DNA of 5,494 nt. Source: HGM12669 sp048527645 (GTDB lineage: Bacteria; Bacillota; Clostridia; Oscillospirales; CAG-272). Both the position numbers and the translations under genes were made by a program. The notes below the pieces were generated by a model. The model saw nothing but the letters and a program-made list of their open reading frames with translations, was not told the DNA's origin and searched no databases. This document shows, in pieces, positions 1 to 5,494 of this stretch. How positions within the stretch are numbered: the first letter of the stretch is position 1; every line of letters begins with the position of its first letter. Location of the stretch: the NCBI GenBank assembly GCA_048527645.1, contig DBGFNI010000053.1, positions 1-5,494 on the forward strand, in the 5' to 3' direction.

Positions 1-284
1 ACCTGAAAGCCGCCGCTGTCTGTGAGGATGGGACGGTCCCAGTTCATGAAACGGTGCAGTCCCCCCAGATCGTGCACCACATCGTCCCCCGGACGCAGAT
101 GCAGATGATAGGTGTTGGAAAGCTCCACCTGACACCCGACCTGCTTGAGGTCGATCGAGGAGATTCCGCCTTTTATGGTCGCGCAGGTGCCCACATTCAT
201 GAACACCGGCGTCTGAACGGTTCCGTGCGGCGTGACGAATTCTCCGCGGCGCGCACGGCCTTCCTGTTTGAGTAATTTGAACAT
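1..284 (-). CDS. tgt: tRNA-guanine transglycosylase, N-terminal part (cut by window edge)
   Basis: Translating the minus strand from the ATG at 284 gives 94 residues plus two bases before the window ends, so only the N-terminal part of a protein usually near 370-380 residues is visible. Family hallmarks are LSNTYHLHLRPG (residues 55-66), HRFMNWDRPILTDSGGFQ (77-94) and TPVFMNVGT (25-33). Asp89 in TDSGGFQ matches the conserved active-site aspartate that contacts the incoming base; the nucleophilic aspartate and the zinc site lie outside the window. In bacteria the enzyme swaps guanine-34 of the Asp, Asn, His and Tyr tRNAs for preQ1, a step towards queuosine. The Asn after VFM (usually Pro in Bacillus and E. 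coli) and the following CATIKGGISS resemble clostridial Tgt as I remember it. The start is supported by an AAGGA-type ribosome binding site. It begins 22 bases after the mutL stop and is probably co-transcribed with it. Identity is firm; the exact substrate is inferred. Confidence 0.95.
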   Translation of the reverse strand, partial: MFKLLKQEGRARRGEFVTPHGTVQTPVFMNVGTCATIKGGISSIDLKQVGCQVELSNTYHLHLRPGDDVVHDLGGLHRFMNWDRPILTDSGGFQ

Positions 285-291
285 GTGTTTT

Positions 292-297
292 TCCTTT
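292..297 (-). promoter_or_regulatory. Ribosome binding site of tgt
   Basis: The minus strand reads AAAGGA here, with 8 bases between the last G and the ATG at 284. It lies in the 22-base gap after the mutL stop and fixes the tgt start. Confidence 0.75.
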
Positions 298-306
298 TTC
301 GATCGG

Positions 307-2415
307 TCAGCTTCGCAAAAACCTGTTTTCGATCGCACTTTTTGTCATTTCAAAGCATACCGGCCTGCCGTGCGGACAGTATTTAATATCCGGCAGCGCC
401 AACAACCGCTGCACAATCCAGTCAATATGCTCATCGCTGTAGATGCGTCCCGCTTTCACAGCGGCCTTGCAGGCGCCGCTGTACAGCGCTTTTTCCATAC
501 GCAGTGCAGCGCTGATCTGTGTGTCGCCCGTTCCCTGCGCAAGCTGATCCGCGATCTGTACAAAGGCGTCCACAGCGTTGTCCGCATCAAACGCGGAGGG
601 AATCTGCATCAGATACGCCTGATCCCCCTTGAGCTCAAAAGCGTAACCGATCTTCTCCAGTGACGCTTTTTCCTCCATGACCGCCGCCGCCTCTGCCGGG
701 TCCAGCGTGACAACCAACGGCACAAACAGAATCTGACCGTACGGCTCGCGGCTGTACAGGTTTTTTTTCAGTTCTTCAAACAAAATGCGCTCATGCGCGG
801 CATGCTTGTCGATGATTAGACACCTGTCATCCAGTTCCACCAAAACATAGCAGCGGAAAAGCTCCCCGGCAATCCGATACCGCGGCAGGCCGGAAGCACT
901 TGGCTCCGCGGCGCTCTCCGTTCCGCCCTGTGCGGCTTGTGTCCGCGCAGAAGTTTCGCTTGCGCGGGCAAGCGCCTGATCGGACGAAAGATGCACACCC
1001 GCCTTGCCGTCTGCCGTCTCGCCGGGCACGGCAGATACCGCGCTCTCTTCCGGCTTGCATACAGCGCCGGCAGCCTCCTGCGCCTGTGCAAACGCCGCCG
1101 GATCGGTGACGCTTTCGCTTTCACCTGTTTGGCGCTGCGGTTGGCTGTTCTGCCCGGCATTTGCGCCCGGACGCATCGGCTCCTCCCACGGCAGGGGCGG
1201 CATTTCCCGCGATTCCATAGCCTGCCGGCACGGCGCTTCGCGCAGCGAAGCGGTCGGATCGTCGCTGTGCGCATAGCTTTGGTCAAGATCCATGCGCATC
1301 TTCTGCACGGAGACGGTTGTCTCCCCGCTGTTTTTCCCTTCCGGGAGCGGAGCCTGCGCGCTGATCACATCGTGAGCGATCTGATTGCGCCGCGACTTTT
1401 CCGAAAGGGAGAACACCGGGCGCGATGTGGTATTTTGCAGCGCGTTGCGAACCGCGTAATAAACACATTCAAAAATCAGTTTTTCATTGGAAAACTTCAC
1501 TTCCAGCTTTGCCGGATGCACGTTGACGTCCACCAAAGAGGGATGCAGACGCAGAAACAAAACGGCGCTGGGGAATTTTTCTGTGGGCAGAAAAGAAGTA
1601 AACGCCTGCTCCAGCGCGGCAGACATGGTTTTGGAACGGATGTATCTCTGATTGATAAAAAATATCTGAAAATTTCGGTTGGCGCGCACGTTTTCGGGCG
1701 TGCCGATAAATCCCTCCAGCTCCACGCCGTCATAGCCGCCCTGTACCCAGATCGTCTTTTGGGCAAAGTCTCGCCCCAAGACGGCATAGATCGCATTTTT
1801 CAGCTGACTGTCTCCCGCCGTGGTAAAGCGCGGCGTGCCATCGCAAATCAGTTTCACCGCGATTTCCGGATGCGACAGCGCCATTTTTTCCACCAGACTG
1901 ACAACCGCTGTTGTTTCCGCCGCGTCTTTTTTCAGAAATTTCAGCCTTGCCGGCACATTGTAAAACAATTCCTCCGCGATCACCGTGGTTCCATCGGGAC
2001 AGCCGCAGTCAGACACGCTTTTCACCGTGCCGCCCTCGGCCAAAAGCAGCGTCCCCGTCTGATCCTCTCTTCGCTTGGTCATGATTCTGACCTTGGAAAC
2101 CGCGCTGATCGCCGCCAGCGCCTCCCCGCGGAAGCCAAGCGTTCCGATCGCGTCCAGGTCTCTTGCCGTGCGGATTTTGCTGGTGGCATGGCGCTTGAGC
2201 GCCACCGGGACATCCTCTCTGCCGATGCCGCAGCCGTCATCCATCACGCGCATATATCGCACCCCGCCCCGCTGAATCTCCACCGTGATGCGCGACGCAC
2301 CCGCGTCCACCGCGTTTTCCATCAGTTCCTTGATGACGGAGGCAGGACGGTCAACGACCTCACCCGCCGCAATCAGATTCGCAACGGCGGTATCCAACAC
2401 ATTGATTTTTCCCAC
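307..2415 (-). CDS. mutL: DNA mismatch repair protein MutL, endonuclease type
   Basis: This 702-residue MutL is recruited by mismatch-bound MutS and, in organisms without MutH, nicks the new strand. The N-terminal GHKL ATPase (about 1-330) shows all expected motifs: KELMENAVDAG (29-39; Glu30 catalytic, Asn34 binds Mg), DDGCGI (59-64), TSK (78-80), GFRGEAL (94-100) and VDVNVHPAK (295-303). Residues of about 330-510 form a poorly conserved linker rich in Ala, Glu, Gln and Ser. The C-terminal domain has the metal-binding endonuclease motif as DKHAAHERILFE (536-547; usually DQHA), a likely beta-clamp motif QILFVPL (561-567), ACKAAVKA (648-655), CPHGRP (680-685) and a final FLR (699-701). These identify a nuclease-active type, unlike E. 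coli MutL. The start is GTG, chosen because the family N-terminus (GKI-VLD--VANLIAAGEVV) begins there and AAAGGAG lies 9 bases upstream. The gene follows mutS by 53 bases. An A8 run lies at codons 550-552. Confidence 0.98.
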   Translation of the reverse strand: MGKINVLDTAVANLIAAGEVVDRPASVIKELMENAVDAGASRITVEIQRGGVRYMRVMDDGCGIGREDVPVALKRHATSKIRTARDLDAIGTLGFRGEALAAISAVSKVRIMTKRREDQTGTLLLAEGGTVKSVSDCGCPDGTTVIAEELFYNVPARLKFLKKDAAETTAVVSLVEKMALSHPEIAVKLICDGTPRFTTAGDSQLKNAIYAVLGRDFAQKTIWVQGGYDGVELEGFIGTPENVRANRNFQIFFINQRYIRSKTMSAALEQAFTSFLPTEKFPSAVLFLRLHPSLVDVNVHPAKLEVKFSNEKLIFECVYYAVRNALQNTTSRPVFSLSEKSRRNQIAHDVISAQAPLPEGKNSGETTVSVQKMRMDLDQSYAHSDDPTASLREAPCRQAMESREMPPLPWEEPMRPGANAGQNSQPQRQTGESESVTDPAAFAQAQEAAGAVCKPEESAVSAVPGETADGKAGVHLSSDQALARASETSARTQAAQGGTESAAEPSASGLPRYRIAGELFRCYVLVELDDRCLIIDKHAAHERILFEELKKNLYSREPYGQILFVPLVVTLDPAEAAAVMEEKASLEKIGYAFELKGDQAYLMQIPSAFDADNAVDAFVQIADQLAQGTGDTQISAALRMEKALYSGACKAAVKAGRIYSDEHIDWIVQRLLALPDIKYCPHGRPVCFEMTKSAIENRFLRS
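761..768 (-). repeat. A8 homopolymer run in mutL
   Basis: The coding strand has eight consecutive A, reading Lys550, Lys551 and the first two bases of Asn552. It follows directly on the endonuclease metal-binding motif. Losing or gaining one A shifts into frames that both end in TGA some 45-55 codons later, which would remove the ACKAAVKA, CPHGRP and FLR motifs. Other runs in mutL and mutS that I noticed reach six bases. Confidence 0.9.
886..1428 (-). other. Interdomain linker region of MutL
   Basis: This stretch encodes MutL residues of about 330-510, between the ATPase and the endonuclease domain. It is dominated by Ala, Glu, Gln, Ser, Gly and Pro, with few large hydrophobic residues and no recognisable domain, so it is probably disordered. 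At about 180 residues it accounts for the protein being longer than compact Firmicute MutLs of roughly 630 residues. Boundaries are approximate. Confidence 0.7.
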
Positions 2416-2424
2416 GGCTTTTCT

Positions 2425-2431
2425 CTCCTTT
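2425..2431 (-). promoter_or_regulatory. Ribosome binding site that decides the GTG start of mutL
   Basis: The minus strand reads AAAGGAG, 9 bases before the GTG at 2415. No in-frame ATG close by fits the conserved MutL N-terminus, so this strong site supports the GTG start. Confidence 0.85.
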
Positions 2432-2468
2432 CAGCATCATTGATCGGGCAGGCAGCGGTCTTTGCGCG

Positions 2469-5069
2469 TTACTGCAAGGTCTTTTTCCAGTCAAAAATCA
2501 GGTTCATCGCTTCCAGCGGAGTCAGCACATTCAGATCCACTGCGCGGATCTGATTGCGCACATCCTCCATGGCATAATCGTCAAGGCTGAGCATGTCCTC
2601 CCGCGGCGCCGCCTCCTGTTTCTTTGCGGACTTTTGGGGAACGCTCTCTCCGCTGATCAAAGCGGCGAGCACCTCCCGCGCACGGTTGGTCACTTCCTTT
2701 GGAATTCCCGCCAGTTTGGCCACTTCAATGCCGTAGCTGTCATCGGTTCCGCCGCGCACGATTTTTCGCAAAAAGATGATGTCGTCGCCCTTCTTCTTCG
2801 CGGCAATGTTGTAATTCACCACACCCGGCACCGTGCGCTCCAGCTCGGTCAGCTCATGATAGTGCGTGGCGAACAGCGTTTTCGCGCCCAGTTTTTTCGA
2901 GGCGGTATATTCCGCTACGGCGCGGGCGATGCTCATCCCGTCAAAGGTGCTCGTTCCGCGTCCGATCTCATCGTAAATAATCAGACTGTTCTGCGTGGCG
3001 TTCTGCAATATGTATGCCACCTCGTTCATTTCCAGCATAAAGGTCGAGGTGCCCGACGCAAGATCGTCCGATGCGCCCACACGGGTGAACAGACGATCCA
3101 CAATGCCGATGCGCGCCCGCCTTGCAGGGACGAACGAGCCGATCTGCGCCATCACGCAAATCAGCGCGACCTGACGCATATAGGTGGATTTCCCCGCCAT
3201 GTTGGGGCCGGTGATCATCATCATGCGGTTGTTTTCCGTATCCAGAAGCGTGTCGTTGGGCACAAAATAGGAATCCTTGGAAAACTGCTCCACCACAGGG
3301 TGTCTGCCGTCCTGGATGTCGATCACCCGGCTGTTGTCCACCTCCGGGCAGACATAGTCATACCGGGTCGCCACATAAGCAAAGCTCAGATACACATCCA
3401 ATTCGCCGAGCAGCTGCGCCGTCTTGCGAATCCGGTCCACGCAGCTGTTCAGATGATCGCGGATCTCCTGGAACAGCTCGTATTCCAGCGCGCACAGCTT
3501 GTCCTTCGCGCCCAAAACCGTGCTTTCCATCTCCTTGAGTTCCTGCGTGATATAGCGCTCCGCGTTGGTCAGCGTCTGCTTGCGGATATAGGTTTCGGGC
3601 ACCAGATCCTTGTATGAATTGGTGACCTCGATGTAATAGCCGAACACCTTGTTATAGCCGACCTTGAGCTTGCCGATGCCGGTTGCCTCTTTTTCCCGCT
3701 CCTCGATCTTCTGCTTCCAGCCCTCGCCGCTCTCCAATATGTCGGTCAGCTCGTCCACACGCGCGTTGTACCCTTTTTTGATAAAGCCGCCGTCCCGAAT
3801 TCCAAACGGCAGATCGCTCTCCGGCATTGCCGCGTCTACCAACTCCACAATGTCCGCGTGCTCATCCAACTCGTCATAAATCCGCTTGATCGCGGGCGCT
3901 TCAAAGTTTGCCAGATGCTGCCGCACCTGCGGCAAAACACGCACCGTCTCCGCAATGGCGCGCACATCGCGGGGACCCGCGCTGTTGTATACGATTTTGG
4001 TGATCAGCCGTTCCAGATCCAGCACACCCTTGAGCAGCAAGGAAAGCTCCTCCCGGTCGATCACATTTTCCACCAGTTCTTCCACCGCTCTTTGCCGGCG
4101 GCCGATCTGCACGGAATCCGTCAGGGGCTGTTCCACCCACTGGCGCAGCGTCCGCGCGCCCATCGAGGTTTTGGTGTGATCCAGAACCCACAGCAGGCTG
4201 CCCCGCTTTTCCCCGTTGCGCATGGTCTGTGTCAGTTCCAAATTTCGCCGGGTGTTGACATCCATCTCCAAAAATTCTCCGACGCGGTATACCTCCGCGC
4301 TGTGAATATAGGAAATGTCGGTTTTTTGCGTTTCCTTGATATAATCAATCAGCGCGCCGATCGCGCACACCAGCAGCGCATTGTCCTCCTCCGCGGATAT
4401 ACCGCCCTGCGGGAACTGCTCTTCGATCACGCGCTTGGCACAGTGAAAGTCAAAGCGCAGCTGCTGATTGTCCGTGACCATGCAATGGCACCGTCTCATC
4501 AGAAATTCCCCGATCTCCCCCAAGCTCATCGTCGGGATGTTGGTCAGACATTCCCGCGGCATAAAGGTGCCAAGCTCGTTGCGCAGCCGTTCCAGATACC
4601 CTTCGCCGACAAGCTCGGTGGCGCAGAGCGCACCTGTGGAAATATCGACAAACGCAACGCCGACCCCCTGTGCGTCAAAATACAGGGAGCACAGATAGTT
4701 ATTGGTGGTTTCGTCCAGCATGGTGGCATCCGTCACCGTGCCCGGCGTGATAATGCGCACCACATCGCGCTTAACCAAACCCTTTGCCGTCGCCGGGTCC
4801 TCCAGCTGCTCGCACACAGCGATCTTATATCCTTTTTTCACCAGCCTGGAAATATACCCGTCCACACTGTGATACGGAATGCCGCACATCGGCGCGCGCT
4901 GCTCTTCTCCGCAGTCCTTTCCGGTCAGAACGAGCTCCAACTCACGCGAAACCTCTTTGGCATCGTCGTAGAACATCTCATAAAAGTCGCCCATACGAAA
5001 CAACAGAATATATTCCTGATATTGCTCCTTGATTCTGCAATACTGCTCCATAAAGGGTGTACGTGCCAT
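2469..5069 (-). CDS. mutS: DNA mismatch repair protein MutS
   Basis: This 866-residue protein recognises mismatches and small loops as a dimer and uses ATP to signal to MutL. Length and content match the MutS1 repair branch, not MutS2. The N-terminal mismatch-binding domain carries GDFYEMF (27-33), with Phe29 and Glu31 forming the Phe-X-Glu wedge that stacks on the mismatch. A connector domain (about 125-250), the core and lever (about 265-560) and the clamp inserted within them (about 430-535) follow. The ATPase domain has Walker A GPNMAGKST (621-629), DDLASGTSTFMLEMNE (668-683), Walker B LIIYDEIGRGTS (696-707; Asp700, Glu701) and THYHEL (735-740). The tail ends with NVLTPLEAMNLIFD (847-860), usual for the family. 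A canonical clamp-binding QLSFF/QLSLF-like motif is not seen; MLSLDDY (826-832) may be its eroded remnant. The ATG is supported by GAGAGG 9 bases upstream. The gene lies 30 bases after the YlbF-family gene and 53 before mutL, typical of an operon. Confidence 0.99.
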   Translation of the reverse strand: MARTPFMEQYCRIKEQYQEYILLFRMGDFYEMFYDDAKEVSRELELVLTGKDCGEEQRAPMCGIPYHSVDGYISRLVKKGYKIAVCEQLEDPATAKGLVKRDVVRIITPGTVTDATMLDETTNNYLCSLYFDAQGVGVAFVDISTGALCATELVGEGYLERLRNELGTFMPRECLTNIPTMSLGEIGEFLMRRCHCMVTDNQQLRFDFHCAKRVIEEQFPQGGISAEEDNALLVCAIGALIDYIKETQKTDISYIHSAEVYRVGEFLEMDVNTRRNLELTQTMRNGEKRGSLLWVLDHTKTSMGARTLRQWVEQPLTDSVQIGRRQRAVEELVENVIDREELSLLLKGVLDLERLITKIVYNSAGPRDVRAIAETVRVLPQVRQHLANFEAPAIKRIYDELDEHADIVELVDAAMPESDLPFGIRDGGFIKKGYNARVDELTDILESGEGWKQKIEEREKEATGIGKLKVGYNKVFGYYIEVTNSYKDLVPETYIRKQTLTNAERYITQELKEMESTVLGAKDKLCALEYELFQEIRDHLNSCVDRIRKTAQLLGELDVYLSFAYVATRYDYVCPEVDNSRVIDIQDGRHPVVEQFSKDSYFVPNDTLLDTENNRMMMITGPNMAGKSTYMRQVALICVMAQIGSFVPARRARIGIVDRLFTRVGASDDLASGTSTFMLEMNEVAYILQNATQNSLIIYDEIGRGTSTFDGMSIARAVAEYTASKKLGAKTLFATHYHELTELERTVPGVVNYNIAAKKKGDDIIFLRKIVRGGTDDSYGIEVAKLAGIPKEVTNRAREVLAALISGESVPQKSAKKQEAAPREDMLSLDDYAMEDVRNQIRAVDLNVLTPLEAMNLIFDWKKTLQ

Positions 5070-5078
5070 GGTGCGTTA

Positions 5079-5084
5079 CCTCTC
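5079..5084 (-). promoter_or_regulatory. Ribosome binding site of mutS
   Basis: The minus strand reads GAGAGG, 9 bases before the ATG at 5069, within the 30-base gap after the preceding gene. It supports this ATG over the next in-frame one at Met7. Confidence 0.7.
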
Positions 5085-5099
5085 TTTTTCACAAAGCGG

Positions 5100-5494
5100 T
5101 CAATGACAGCCGCCACAGGTCGAGCAATCGTGCGTGCAGCCCTCCTGCGGGCGCTTTCCGGTCATGCCGAATTGGATTTCACCGTTCACCGCGCTCATCA
5201 GCGCGTTCACCTTATCCTGCGCTTCGTTGTAGGCGGCAATGATCGGATGCTTGGAAATGGTGTTGTACAGCTCGTTGATGCGTTGCTGCACCAAGCTGAT
5301 CATTTCCTCATCCCGTTCCTGCTTGCCGTACTCCATGGTCAGCACCTGATTCTGCGCGTTATACTCCGTCATCAGCGTTTGCAGTTCCTCGCTCTGCTCA
5401 TACTGCTCGTTGAGCTGACCGAGCCGGATCACCTGCTCGTCCTGTGCAATCATGCGTCCCAGCTCTGCTGCCGCCGCCATAATCTCTTCTCTGC
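5100..5494 (-). CDS. YlbF/YmcA-family protein with a four-cysteine tail (5' end probably outside window)
   Basis: This small, mostly helical, Glu/Gln-rich protein fits the YlbF/YmcA (Com_YlbF) family, whose B. subtilis members join YaaT in a complex that steers RNase Y and affects competence, sporulation and biofilm formation. The ELGRMIAQDEQVIRL opening, the charged helices and the KHPIIAAYNEAQDKVNALM stretch fit the family. It ends with cysteines in the pattern C-X3-C-X2-C-X2-C (Cys115, 119, 122, 125, counted from the ATG at 5480), followed by a terminal His. Related proteins have Cys-rich tails linked to Fe-S clusters. An ATG at 5480 would give 126 residues, but its upstream sequence (AGAGAAGAG) is a poor, badly spaced Shine-Dalgarno. 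The frame stays open to the window edge and adds REEI, which extends the usual first helix, so I infer a start just beyond the window. Position before mutS-mutL matches ymcA, but sequence alone does not decide between YmcA and YlbF. Length and acidity are normal for the family. Confidence 0.82.
   Translation of the reverse strand, partial: REEIMAAAAELGRMIAQDEQVIRLGQLNEQYEQSEELQTLMTEYNAQNQVLTMEYGKQERDEEMISLVQQRINELYNTISKHPIIAAYNEAQDKVNALMSAVNGEIQFGMTGKRPQEGCTHDCSTCGGCH

Noticed and set aside
296..335. Direct repeat TTTTCGATCG at 296-305 and 326-335 around the mutL stop
   Set aside because: Ten bases are matched, but one copy is coding and the other overlaps the tgt leader. The CGATCG core is a short palindrome too small for a terminator, and two copies may be chance.
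2416..2468. Possible terminator or promoter between mutS and mutL
   Set aside because: No stable hairpin with a T run on the transcribed strand and no convincing -10/-35 pair. The gap holds a ribosome binding site and otherwise looks like an operon spacer.
937..2553. A 538-codon open frame on the plus strand, antisense to mutL and the end of mutS
   Set aside because: It lies opposite clearly conserved MutL coding sequence, its product is rich in Arg, His, Phe and Gln as expected from antisense reading of biased codons, matches no family I know, and has no good ribosome binding site. It is long because of the codon use of mutL.
2634..3617. A 327-codon open frame on the plus strand, antisense to mutS
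   Set aside because: It lies opposite the conserved MutS ATPase and core; the His- and Arg-rich product is typical of an antisense shadow.
1..5494. Mobile element, CRISPR array, tRNA or rRNA genes, or defence system
   Set aside because: None is seen: no repeat-spacer pattern, no transposase or terminal repeats, no tRNA-like clover-leaf, and the conserved genes leave no room for an unseen system.

Overview
The window is a compact block of housekeeping genes, all on the minus strand. In transcription order (right to left) they are a YlbF/YmcA-family protein, mutS, mutL and the first third or so of tgt. The gaps between them are 30, 53 and 22 bases, and I see no terminator or internal promoter in them, so the four genes read as one operon. 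The two end genes run off the window. The genes cover almost everything, and no stretch over 300 bases lacks one.

The organism is most likely a Gram-positive Firmicute of class Clostridia, with moderately high GC (mid-50s % by eye), perhaps Oscillospiraceae/Ruminococcaceae. Three things suggest this. A YlbF/YmcA-type gene lies directly before mutS-mutL, as ymcA lies near mutS-mutL in Bacillus subtilis. MutL carries the endonuclease motifs of the MutH-independent repair systems. The start sites have purine-rich Shine-Dalgarno sequences. The Tgt N-terminus also resembles clostridial versions. The genus cannot be settled from this sequence.

MutS finds mismatches, and MutL is recruited by it and nicks the strand to be repaired, so these two genes form one pathway. 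The YlbF-family protein probably belongs with the RNase Y-associated complex, and Tgt modifies tRNA, so the outer genes concern RNA and are linked to repair only by position.

I found no undescribed system here. The points most worth a second look are an A8 run inside mutL, a four-cysteine tail on the YlbF-family protein, an eroded clamp-binding motif in the MutS tail, and tgt placed directly after mutL.
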